Shown here: positions 54,351 to 64,000 of the stretch, one piece after another
Layout of the letters: every line of letters starts with the position of its first letter
Position numbering within the stretch: the first letter of the stretch is position 1
Assembly: GCA_029931535.1 (NCBI GenBank)
Contig: JAQPZY010000953.1
Coordinates: 753,057 to 817,056 of the forward strand
Source: Margaritifera margaritifera
Taxonomy: Eukaryota > Mollusca > Bivalvia > Unionida > Margaritiferidae
Direction: 5' to 3'
DNA: 64,000 nt
Position numbers and translations under genes: made by a program
Notes under the pieces: model-generated
Seen by the model: the letters and a program-made list of their open reading frames with translations, nothing else
What the model was told of the DNA's origin: nothing
The model's database searches: none

Positions 54351-54721
54351 CTGCTATTGTAGTGCCAAGGTCAATGAAGCGGTCGCATACATCGTTTGTC
54401 TTTGGGGTTGATCCATGCCTCGGGTGAATGATGTTTTTGTTTTTGTTTTTAATACCAGTAGGGGAGATTCGTTTTCCGGATTCGATTGTCATTGTTAAAG
54501 GCTTGTGTTGTTTGTTTTGTTATTGCTACAGTGATTACAACCCTCACACCAAGCCGTCATCTGTTGACCTTAGTGCAGTCGGTTATACCCTTTGTTTATA
54601 GAGTTAATCCCTTTATGTATTCGTTATTTCCCCAAAGCCTCATCAAAACCGCTACAGTCGTTATTACAATTGATGACTGATAACGTTAACACCTAGCACC
54701 TTAATAACAATAGCAGAATCT

Positions 54722-54892
54722 ACAACGAAAAAGAGACAAATTCTAACAATGGAGGAAAGAATGAATGTAATAAAAAGATGTGAAAAAAGTGAGACCCGTC
54801 ACAAAACATCAGCCAGTTTAAACGTCGGGAAAACTCAAATTCAGGGTTTTATAAAAGATAAAGAGTCAATTAGAAACAAATTCATATGCTAA
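54722..54892 (+). pseudogene. Tigger transposase N-terminal HTH (CENP-B N / psq) fragment
   Basis: Frame TTKKRQILTMEERMNVIKRC, then SETRHKTSASLNVGKTQIQG and FIKDKESIRNKF before TAA. The K-R-x-I-L-T-x-E-E-[KR]-x-x-V-I pattern followed by a helix-turn-helix (SASLNVGKTQIQGFIK) is the pogo/Tigger DNA-binding head, which recognises the element's ends. No DDE catalytic domain follows. Confidence 0.75.
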
Positions 54893-55154
54893 TACATGTA
54901 TATGTGATCTTCATATATAAATGTAATTCATGTTTAATGATAGATGTATATCTTTATTGCTATATAAAATTATTTTCAGATAAATGCATGCAAAATTGTA
55001 ACAAGAAGTATAAATAAAGAATGCAATATAAACAGTGCTGAATTTCGACCTTGGAAACTGGTCTTTTTGTACAAACCTGTTATGAGAGACCACCTGTCAT
55101 GAGAGACCGCTTTTTGTTGGCAGAAGGGGCGGTCTCTCAAGACAGGTTTTACTG

Positions 55155-55440
55155 TAGTAACAATACCCTATTTCCAGGTGACATTGTAAAACTGATTTTA
55201 TGATCTCCAAAACTTGGTGTAGTAACAATACTACATCGGTTATCAGGAAACTCATGTAATAACTTTACCCTATTTCCAAGGTAACAGTGTAAGACTGATT
55301 TCTGAGATGTGCAAAACCTGATGTAGAAATAATACTGCATTGTTAATCCCAAACCACATGCAGTAACATTACCCTATTTCCATGGTAACAGTGTAACACT
55401 GATTTTGTGATCTTAAAAACCTGATGTAGTAATTATTATT
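55155..55440 (+). repeat. Minisatellite, 90-bp unit, right part
   Basis: Resumes with TAGTAACAATACCCTATTTC directly after the transposon. Units are more diverged and slightly longer (extra GTAACAGTGTAA segment). Weaker echoes (GTAGTAATAATAG, GTAGTAATATTACTA) continue to about 56600. Confidence 0.85.
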
Positions 55441-56117
55441 ACCGGTACTATAACTGTGACTCAAACTGCTCCAGAATATAAAATAAAATTTGGGGATGTC
55501 CTTCTTACAGGATTTTAACTTTATATTTAATTTTTAATATCATTACTACTTGCAAACACCTTTTTCATAATATTATAACTATACTGATTATCAACAATCC
55601 AGTTTCAGAATGATATTTAAATTCTGGTACTGTAACTCCTGGATGCATGAACTGTACTACATTGCCAAGTAGAGACTGCTGATCTCTAAGCTCAATGTAG
55701 TAATAATAGAATCCATCATTTGCCTAAGTGTAGGATATGAAAATTCCACCCGATGTTCAGAATTTTAAGTCGGACACAAGACTGTGCTGAGGGTCTGATG
55801 CAAATTCCTCTTCAACACTGAAGCACAATGATGGATTCTTTTCCTCATATTTCTGAATGAGGCAATGATAGTCGAAGTCAAAAAGGTGTATTGTGAATAC
55901 TTCTGTAACTTTCAAGTGGTAAAACAATCACTGAAAATGTCCTTACCTTAAGATAGAGCATACAAAGTTAGGTTTAAAATTTAAGTAATGCTTGATTGGA
56001 AATCATCATAGTCATGTACAGTGTTTCATTCAGATTCTAGCTTATGAGTAACCAACATAGAGGGAACCAAAATTGTATTTGTTTAAGTAGTGAAGTTACT
56101 CTGTGTGTGTGTGTGCA

Positions 56118-56119
56118 TG

Positions 56120-56200
<81 letters not shown>
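56118..56200 (+). repeat. (TA)n microsatellite
   Basis: Two TA tracts separated by a TTTA interruption at about 56160. Confidence 0.95.
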
Positions 56201-56203
<3 letters not shown>

Positions 56204-57147
56204 GGTGGAATATTTATAATGATGAATAGAAGATGTGTGTTGAATTGAGAGAGAGAATGCAATATACTCATGTAATATTTATTTTTCATACAAGGCATAT
56301 ATGAAACATTTCTTTGTACAAGTCTATATTTGTTGTGTATAGTCTGGGTTTATGAGGCTGATGAAATGAACTAGTTGTAATGTTGTAATATTACAACACA
56401 GCAGAGATGACTTTGTAGGACACTGGTGGCTTTATGTGGCTCACAGTAATATTACTAAAATGTAAATTTCCAAACTCATTGTAGCAAGATTACTATATAG
56501 CCTAGATATGTCTATAAGATTGTAAATAAAACTGGTTGTAGTAATATTACTATATTACCTAGTTGAGTCTGTAAGAATATATGAGTAAATGAACTAGCTG
56601 TGATATAGTCACATTATTACATTTCTAATATATTAACACAGCAGTTTTGTTTCTACACTGCATGGAAGCTTGTATACAACACAAATGTTTTGGTCTCTCT
56701 TACAGCCATGACTATGTTACAACATTACAGATCTACATACTAAATTTGTGTGAATTTATGGTAAATAAAGTAATACATGAACTGACACTGTAAAACTGAG
56801 ACAAAATGAACCAATTGCGAGGCATTATTTCACTGCTGATATCCATGCAAATGCAATGCAGCAAAATTACCAATGTTACTGTTGACAACACTTATGAAAT
56901 GATCCAATCCTAAGGTAGTGATGTCAATGAATTGCTGATCTTAATTTTAATTTTATATATTACTGGATTTGACACTTTCAGTGTAGAATGATTGATGTAC
57001 ATTAAAGTATGTGTTCATTTGAAATGTACTCAATATTCCATCTAAACCATGAAGGTAGTATAAGCCCTAAATAAGCATCAAGCTATAATAATATTTATTT
57101 AACTTAGGGCACTTTATGAAACTAATTGAAACATATGAGTAAAGTGC

Positions 57148-57148
<1 letters not shown>

Positions 57149-57181
<33 letters not shown>
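57149..57181 (+). repeat. (AAT)n microsatellite
   Basis: About 11 units. Confidence 0.95.
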
Positions 57182-57183
<2 letters not shown>

Positions 57184-58243
57184 GTAATAAAAATAATTGC
57201 ATGATGAATACCTTTTTAATAGAAAGTAGATATATTTCAATTTACAATTATATAAACAGCTGTTTAAGCCGCTACTATCACCATGTAAAACTATACAGAC
57301 TTCTACAATTATATTGTAACAGTCTGTTCTCAACTACTATGAATTCTTTGATCCTCTTACTTGGGTGTATGCATGAGTGTCAAATGAACACCAGGTAATA
57401 ATTCCTTACTACTTTTTACCCTTATTTTTTGCCTCCTTAGAAGTTTTTCTTTGACTTGTTACCACAATAAAAATAAAAAAAAATCAAATTAAAAATCATG
57501 TCAGTCCATTTTTGATAGATAGAAAAAGAGCAAGTAGCATGTATGAAAACTTTTTAAGCTTATCACACACTTAATTAAATTTAAGGTAATTCCTGAATGC
57601 ATTTACCTATCATTTAATATTTGCTGGTACCCACAGTAGCTTTTGTTAAATGTGACTAGATATAGACTTTACTTTAAAATCACATCTGAGTACATGGAGG
57701 ATGTCATCCCTACATCAAGTGTGTCATCCTTAATACCATGATAAACCTTCTTTCCATGATCAGTGCACATACAGAGAGATACCTAAGCATTGTGGCACTT
57801 TAAACTGAATAATGTACGTTGCTCTTGACAGTAATGGTTACCATAATGAGATCATATCTTTGTAAAGAAGCAATCCATTATCAAGTGTCCAAATTCTGTC
57901 TGTCTTGACAAAATACAAAAATTCCTATGCAGATTATGTCATGATTTTCCAATTGAAGCATTACAGATTGAAAAAAGTTTTTAAATGTTGCTCAAAACAG
58001 TGATGTCTTAAAAAAATCAAACTGGTCTCCAAATGAAAGTGAATCACACAAATCTTACAACCATTTGCATTTTGTGTCACATTTTAAATAATTTCTTATT
58101 TCAGTTTCCAGTTTTGCTTTGGTAATATTTCTCATAGAAATTGTATCTTTTTTAACAAGTCCAGAAAATGCACATACTAGATAAGCTATATTTATAATCT
58201 GTTTGTTTTGTGTATCAAGTTTCATTGAATATTTGCTGGTGTT

Positions 58244-58392
58244 TTATATCAAATCCTCATTTTGCATTTTTCCTATTAGTACTTTACAAAATGTAAAGGT
58301 GTTTTCTTCTGAAAAAATGCCCAGATAAAATGTTTTGTTGTTATATTGACCAAAGCTAACTCTTGGTCTGTGCCCTCTGATCCCTCTCCTTC
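58244..58392 (-). CDS. Possible last exon of a cysteine-rich, collagen-like secreted protein
   Basis: Follows a strong minus-strand acceptor (TTTGATTGCAG). It would join in phase to the donor of the exon at 61091-61239: the last base there plus GA makes a glycine codon. It encodes RRGIRGHRPRVSFGQYNN, then KTFYLGIFSEENTFTFCK and VLIGKMQNEDLI before TAA. The G-R-R-G-I-R-G-H start has a G-x-x-G-x-x-G look that in many invertebrate secreted proteins follows a C-x-G junction. The remainder is not recognised and could be read-through. Confidence 0.35.
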
Positions 58393-61090
58393 CTGCAATC
58401 AAACAGAAAATACAAATTAATTCATTACTACTTATCTGAAAGCCAATTGCATACAATATGTGAAGATGAAATAATTAAGCATGTGACTCATGAGTAACAT
58501 ACGTTTTAAAGCATATAAGGGGTTTGATTCCCTGTTGCTAATGTGCTAAAGAAATTTATAACACCATGCCTGCCATGTACTTGGTAAGCCTTAGCAAAGT
58601 AAGACAAACGACTCAAAGACCTGTTACAAGAATGAGTAAACCTCTCTAAACTTTACATCAGCATATGGAAACATGTAACTGTGATAAATATTAGGCATTA
58701 ATATTCTTTTTGGAGTGTACACAGGAATTTAAATCTGTTATCCAGACTAATGGCAAATAATCATTAACATTTATTTGTATAAAGAAATATTAGTAATTAG
58801 TATAAATTTGGAATTCAGCTGACATAGTAACTTCACATTGACACTAATTCTTTATACTTAGTCAAGGATTTTCAAAATCAATTATCCAATATATGTCCAA
58901 GTAGGATTCTGCAAATATTACATAGAGAATCGAGAAATTTAATTGATCAAGAAGATGAATTGATATTAAAATGCCCAATTCTTCTCTGTAACATTTAGTG
59001 TCATGTTGCTATATCCCAGCATGGCCTCTTGGAAGGAAAATGACTGCTATAGCCCACTTAGAACATCATGATTTTATTGGAACTTACCACTATTCATATC
59101 TGATATATTGTTAGCGTGTTATGGGTACTGAATAAAGCTGAAGAATTTTCTGACAAAGATGTCTTCTAAGGTTACAGCTGTAGTAATGAGCAGCCTTATT
59201 GATAGCTGTTTTTGAATAAGGAATGTGAAAAATAAAAAAACTGATAGGTCTAATATATATGTGTATAATGTTAAATCCATCATTTTGGTAGAATACATAA
59301 GCAGGATATAAGAACAGTCTGATTCCATTTGATAACTTTGATCATGGTTCTGATTTAGCACTGGGAGTTGGAGAAGAGTTATAAGAACCATGACGTGCAT
59401 TTCACTGTGATATAATTTTTTCAATATACATGTAGTTATAATTTTAGTTCAGGTGTGGGAAGTATAGAGCAATATTGGACAATACTTTTGCTGAATTTTT
59501 ATTATTATTTTAACCAAATTGTACAACAAAGATTTGTAAAATAAGTATGTTTTGCTTTATATCTCTGAAGAAAAGTATACTTTTCATTTGATATTGCATG
59601 AAAGAAAAAAAGTCAAAGTGTTAAAATTGAAAATATTGAAATATCAAGTTCATTATCCCTCAACATAAATGAAAACACTTGCCTCTTCAAATTTTAGCAT
59701 TTGCAAAAACTGTGTCCTTGATGTTCTGCATTGCTCATTGAAGTCACTTTTCTCTCTGGGACAAAAGTAATTCAAGTTACAGCATAGATGAACTTCATCT
59801 TCAAGTACAACGAGAATATAAAATAAATTATTTTATGAATAGTCAACAGGATTATAAGAAAATGTTGGAAATATCTGGGTTTCTGCCTTACATGGCAACC
59901 AGATAGAAAATTTATCTGTGACATTTCTAGCACTACTCCACCAAATTTGATCATAGTTTCCAGGAATTTACTTAAGGCCAATTTCTGCCGATAGTTGTGC
60001 CTTTGTATTCTCCCTACCTATATATATAGCATACATGGTAGTGGTTTTTTAAAACTTATTTCTTGTCAAATACTTCCATTATGAATAAAATTTGGTAGAA
60101 ATGTTTCACATTACATGTTCGATGAATGTTCTACCAAGATTGGGCTTCTGAAGGCCTGTCATGCAACTGTGTGGCTTTCATAATGATCAGATGGAGAACA
60201 CCTTTCAAGTCGTATTACCCAGCCTAATGCCGTTATTTGTCTTTTAGACTAAAGTGAGACACGTGAGTGATATCAGGTCTACTTTGGCCTCTTGTTGTGG
60301 TACTACTGTCACACTTCAACAATTTCATACATAAAATGACATGAAAGTATATTTACTACTACCTCTATGGGCATTATTGATTTTAAGCACAATTTGCAGC
60401 TCAGTTAAAGTCAATACATTCTACATATGTAACTGATATAGCTAATAACATTTGCTCTCTAAAATTGTGTTAAAAAGTTTTAAATAAATATAACTTATAT
60501 AACTTAGAAAATCAAGTACTCATCCACATTAAAAAAAGTATTTCACTAATTTATTATTAACCAGTTTGATTTCAATTATGTTTTCGGAAATTAATTTATA
60601 TAAAGGTTATAAACCCACTGAAAACATAACTTTATCAAATTAAAAAATACTTCCTAAATTATAATAATACTAATAATAATAATAATAGCAACTTTATTTA
60701 AAGAGGATGACAGAATTAGTTGCATGGAACTAATCCTCCTTGTGGCCCTCTATTATATGCATATTTACATAAAGAGTACATGTACATAGTTGCACATGCA
60801 TAATAATAATAATAATAATAATGTAAAAAAACATTGATAATAAGCTGCATGTATATATGGACATAATAAACAGAAAGTTTTGTAAGAACATGATCCAACT
60901 AGGGATACTGTGTATATACAGTACAAAAATGGTGAGAAAACAAAGTGGAAGGTTTGAGAATTAATACTTTAAGTTGTAATGAATTTGTCAAATCAAACAG
61001 GTTCCACTTTTCATCCATTGAATTAGGTTATAATTAAATGCATTTATATTTGTTTCAATTGTTTTACATATCATAGCAATGAAAACATAC
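58393..61090 (-). other. Possible intron, with scattered microsatellites
   Basis: Spans the two candidate exons. The minus-strand frames at 59119-59424 and 59772-59981 are hydrophobic without domains. AAT tracts lie near 60660-60690 and 60795-60822. Confidence 0.35.
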
Positions 61091-61239
61091 CTTTACATAT
61101 TGTCTGACTGCTGCTGCAGATATCTGTAGTATCCTCTTCTCTCTCATCAAAACAGATGTGTCTTTGGAGACAAAATGATTGGCTTTTATCTCCCACGCAT
61201 TTTGCTGCTCCATTTGGCCCTATAGTCTCACTTCCACTA
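61091..61239 (-). CDS. Possible exon of a cysteine-rich secreted protein
   Basis: Minus-strand frame between an acceptor-like AACATCAG (from 61240) and a good donor (GTATG at 61086-61090). It encodes SGSETIGPNGAAKCVGDK, then SQSFCLQRHICFDEREED and TTDICSSSQTICKG. Five cysteines in 45 residues, with glutamine- and serine-rich spacing, suggest an extracellular module. An in-frame TGA just upstream fixes the exon start. The phase matches the 58392 acceptor. No family named. Confidence 0.4.
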
Positions 61240-61737
61240 CTGATGTTTCAGAAATGACCAGACAAACTGATATCAGTTTTCCTTTAATGAGAGAGACCCA
61301 ATTACTGGACTGGACCACATGAAGACTATCATATATCAGCACTATCAGAGTCAGTTTGTTGGAAGAAAAGCATGTTGCTATGTGATTCTGCAGCTGTTCC
61401 AGTATAACTAACTGTGTAGGTCACCTGGTGTAGACTTTTTGGACTTGGATTTTTAAAAAAGTCTTCTTAGTGCAATGAAGCAAGACTAATTGGGGTAGAC
61501 AAATTAAATTTAGTACATGGATATGTATTTATATGTAAATGATGCAACTAGATGTTCAGGCCAGTACAACCACTTTACATATTTTATTTTTTTTACACAT
61601 TTTAAACATTTTGTACTTGAACTTGCAATTTTACAACAAGTCAAAGTACAAAATATTTTAGATATTCGATGTCGTTATTTGTAGTGTATGTATTTGTATA
61701 TGTGTGTTTTAACTGTGCATGGGAAAGTAAGTATATA
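61240..61737. other. Intergenic or intronic
   Basis: No feature recognised. A T tract lies near 61585. Confidence 0.4.
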
Positions 61738-61816
61738 TCTATGTATGTATGTATGTATGTATGTATGTATGTATGTATGTATGTATGTATGTATGTATGT
61801 ATGTATGTATGTATGT
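61738..61816 (+). repeat. (ATGT)n microsatellite
   Basis: About 19 units, directly followed by a SINE. The tract makes MYVC/HTYI frames on both strands. Confidence 0.95.
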
Positions 61817-61834
61817 ACTTTCACCCAGCAAAGG

Positions 61835-61995
61835 GAGTTGTGGTAGCTAAGTTGATAGGGAATCAGACTCATAATCCTAAGATTTGCGCTTCAATACCAT
61901 CTTAGGCCAGCATTGGGCCAACTACCTCAGTGTGTCATTGGGAAAGGCACTTAGCTCACATTTCTTTAGCATGATATAGCCAATAATGTGTTAAA
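61835..61995 (+). mobile_element. tRNA-derived SINE
   Basis: A-box-like TGGTAGCTAAGTTGATAGG, a middle ATCAGACTCATAATCCTAAG and a degraded B box (TTGCGCTTCAATACC) form a tRNA-like head. The core TGTGTCATTGGGAAAGGCAC follows, a segment common in invertebrate SINEs (tgtgtccttgggcaaggcact type). It ends near an ACAAAACAAACAAAAAACAT A-rich tail at about 62005-62025. Confidence 0.65.
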
Positions 61996-62025
61996 AGGTG
62001 CTGACAAAACAAACAAAAAACATGA

Positions 62026-63104
62026 AAAAAATGCATCCATTAAAATCTGGCTTCTAGGGGAGGACAATATAATAGTTGCTGAAGCAGACTTTAAGAACAG
62101 GTATTCAAAATAACAAGGAAAACAAAATTAAATTAACCTCTGGTTTTTATCAACTCATTATAATATCCACTTTGATATCATATAAAATAATGTTCTTTTA
62201 TGCCATGTCCTGTCCTATCACTGTGGCTAACATTTCATTGTCAAGATTTATTTTCTGAATTATAATTCATGTTCACAATGGCTTCTAGAGACTACTAAAA
62301 GATTTGAAGAGGCAGCTATGTTGATTATACTCTGGCTCATGTAATGTAACAAACAGTTACATTGTTTGATTTATTTTGGTGCATCCATATCACACCAGAA
62401 TCAGTTACCAGCTGAGTGGTATACCATACCTTCATTTTATTTTCATTGTAATTAATACACTGTATAGATAACTGGCCATCTTCATTCTACATTCAGAGTG
62501 ATACTCTATTCAAAAGGAGAGGGTTAATATTACAGACAGCAAGGTTCAGATCCTGACTCTTTTGAACACTGACCATTTGTAATTAGTTAATGAGAATATA
62601 ATTGATATCCAGTTGTCAAGCTAATTACATCAGCTGTTGGTGCAAGTGTTCTATACCTCGTCTTAATTACAGTTAGTCACTGTTATCTCTTATCAGCCTC
62701 TGTTAGTAAAGAGATTTGTTGGTCCTGGTTGTCCATAGCTACATCAATCTATGGTAATTATCAGAGCACCTGCCTTTGCATGATCTTCAAAGCATCAGAT
62801 CTTGTAGTTCTGAGTCAGCCTTAGTTTAGTACATATAGTAGAGAAGATGGCAGTAAAGATGTAAATTAGATAATCATTTATTTCATTTGCATGATTCCCC
62901 TACACCTGTAAAAGTTTACAATACATAACAGAATGGAACTTTCAATTTAGTAAAAGCACTCAAGAAAAAAGGGGAAAAACTCCCATCGAAACCATATTAT
63001 TTGAATGTTTTCAAGCATGTACATCAAGCATAATTGCTTACATATAATACTGTGTCTAGTTTAAAATGATTATCATATCAGAAGTATTTCAAAAGCCACA
63101 AAAC

Positions 63105-63182
<78 letters not shown>

Positions 63183-64000
63183 AATTATAGCAAAAGTACA
63201 TAATCAGATTTTTCTGTTTTTGAAGTCATGAGCACAAGTTTTGGGTACCACTCCTCTCTCTCTCTCTTGCTCTCTCCCTCTTATTGATGTATATACTTAG
63301 CCTCTGGTTTATGAAAAAAAAAGTAATTGTAGTACTCACAGCTACGATGCTGGAGCTATTTTTTTTCAAAGCCCTTAACCGTATTGCCTCTTTTGTGCAT
63401 CAATCTGCTACCAGCATACATGCTTATGCACAGGACTATGTCTTATTAATAATTGATTATATCATGTAGTAATTTTGATTTGTTCATTTTTTTAAAAGCA
63501 ACCTCAAACAAAATCTTTTTTTTCCACAAACGGCGCTGATGTCAGAAATTATTGTAAAAAATATGTATAAGATTGTGTCTTGTCAGTTGTGCACAAAAAT
63601 CATAGATCACCTCTCTCTCTCTCTTTTTATCAAAATATATTTATTGTGTACAAATTTTATGAAAATATGTAACAGGAAAGTAAATCTGATGATAATATAT
63701 AACTATTTTTAAATATGTGCTCTTTCTGATGCATATCAAGTTTTGAACAGCAATCTTCTGATCTCACCTTCCCCTAATCTCTCCATCTTGACACCAAATA
63801 AAATTCAGTTTGAAAAATATTTCATGTTTATTAGGACTGTAATGATTACTTGGATAACTCCTGATGGTTCAAGTATTAGTGGTAACCATTTACAAAACGT
63901 GGTAACCAGTTATCCCCCCTTACCCCCCTTGCTTCGTAACATCAAGCATATTTAGCAAGCTGACTGAACAAATACTTATATACAGATTGAAAATGTGAAT
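62026..64000. other. Intergenic to window end
   Basis: AT-rich, with (TA)n at 63104-63181 and CT tracts at 63251-63275 and 63609-63624. No supported gene, RNA or transposon. Confidence 0.5.
63104..63181 (+). repeat. (TA)n microsatellite
   Basis: TA tract with one A interruption near 63161. Confidence 0.95.

Larger units (their letters stand above)
53554..55154 (+). mobile_element. Tigger/pogo-type DNA transposon, internally rearranged, 1.6 kb
   Basis: Perfect 19-bp terminal inverted repeats: CAGTAAAACCTGTCTTGAG at 53554-53572 and its complement at 55136-55154. It is flanked by TA on both sides, the target duplication of the Tc1/mariner-pogo superfamily. Subterminal GACCAC motifs occur at both ends. 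Most of the transposase is gone and the interior holds about three tandem 150-300 bp repeats. It splits a minisatellite whose sequence continues on the other side. Confidence 0.9.
55441..58243. other. Intergenic or intronic, no gene
   Basis: Contains TA tracts at about 56118-56200 and (AAT)n at 57149-57181. Possible 3' UTR of the minus-strand exon at 58244, but no polyadenylation site can be chosen. Confidence 0.45.

Noticed and set aside
57067..57398. Opposed frames with poly-Asn and poly-Tyr
   Set aside because: Both come from the (AAT)n microsatellite.

Overview
This window looks like about 64 kb of AT-rich, repeat-laden animal nuclear DNA, most likely from a lophotrochozoan and probably a mollusc. 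The evidence is: spliced exons of a MyD88-type immune adaptor; a tRNA-headed SINE of a kind familiar from mollusc genomes; an RNase H-bearing I-type LINE; pogo/Tigger and hAT DNA transposons; and abundant (TA)n, (GA)n and (ATGT)n tracts. There are no operons or bacterial signals. Most open frames here are repeat-driven or chance, so few complete genes can be supported.

Layout. 0-1.1 kb: 3' end of a LINE. 2.1-2.3 kb: minisatellite. 2.3-6.7 kb: a decayed multi-gene virus-like element (copy 1). 9.8-19.4 kb, minus strand: the 3' part of a MyD88-like gene (a 30-nt microexon, two exons covering most of the TIR domain, and a last exon holding TIR box 3 and a long tail). Its last intron contains a second remnant of the virus-like family (copy 2, 11.5-13.3 kb) and a 62-bp tandem array. 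21.3-22.7 kb and 30.6-32.3 kb are diverged direct duplicates. They bracket copy 3 of the virus-like element (24.3-30.35 kb), which is visibly more GC-rich than its surroundings. Copy 3 keeps recognisable pieces of a family-B DNA polymerase on the minus strand and several small, probably structural or membrane, genes.

32-39 kb: a hAT MITE, duplicated TA/GA-rich segments and otherwise featureless DNA. 38.9-43.4 kb: a decayed I-type LINE (endonuclease, reverse transcriptase, RNase H, CCHC) with a minisatellite born inside its coding sequence and a tandem 3' UTR. 44.2-46.0 kb: two related small gene copies, one ending in a textbook histone-type 3' stem-loop although its product is not a histone. 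47.05-48.37 kb: an intact intronless 15-finger C2H2 zinc-finger gene, with a decayed continuation interrupted by a SINE. 50.2-50.9 kb: hAT transposase remnant. 52.95-55.44 kb: a 90-bp minisatellite split by a Tigger element with perfect terminal inverted repeats. 58.2-61.2 kb, minus strand: two possible exons of a cysteine-rich secreted or collagen-like protein. The rest is intergenic DNA with microsatellites and another SINE.

The strongest candidate for something undescribed is the virus-like family present in three decayed copies. It combines a family-B DNA polymerase, a possible Polinton-type integrase tail, coiled-coil/membrane-anchor proteins and small membrane proteins, without a recognisable capsid, ATPase or protease gene. 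Second is the non-histone gene with a histone-type mRNA 3' end. All assignments rest on reading the sequence and on remembered family features; no database search was run.
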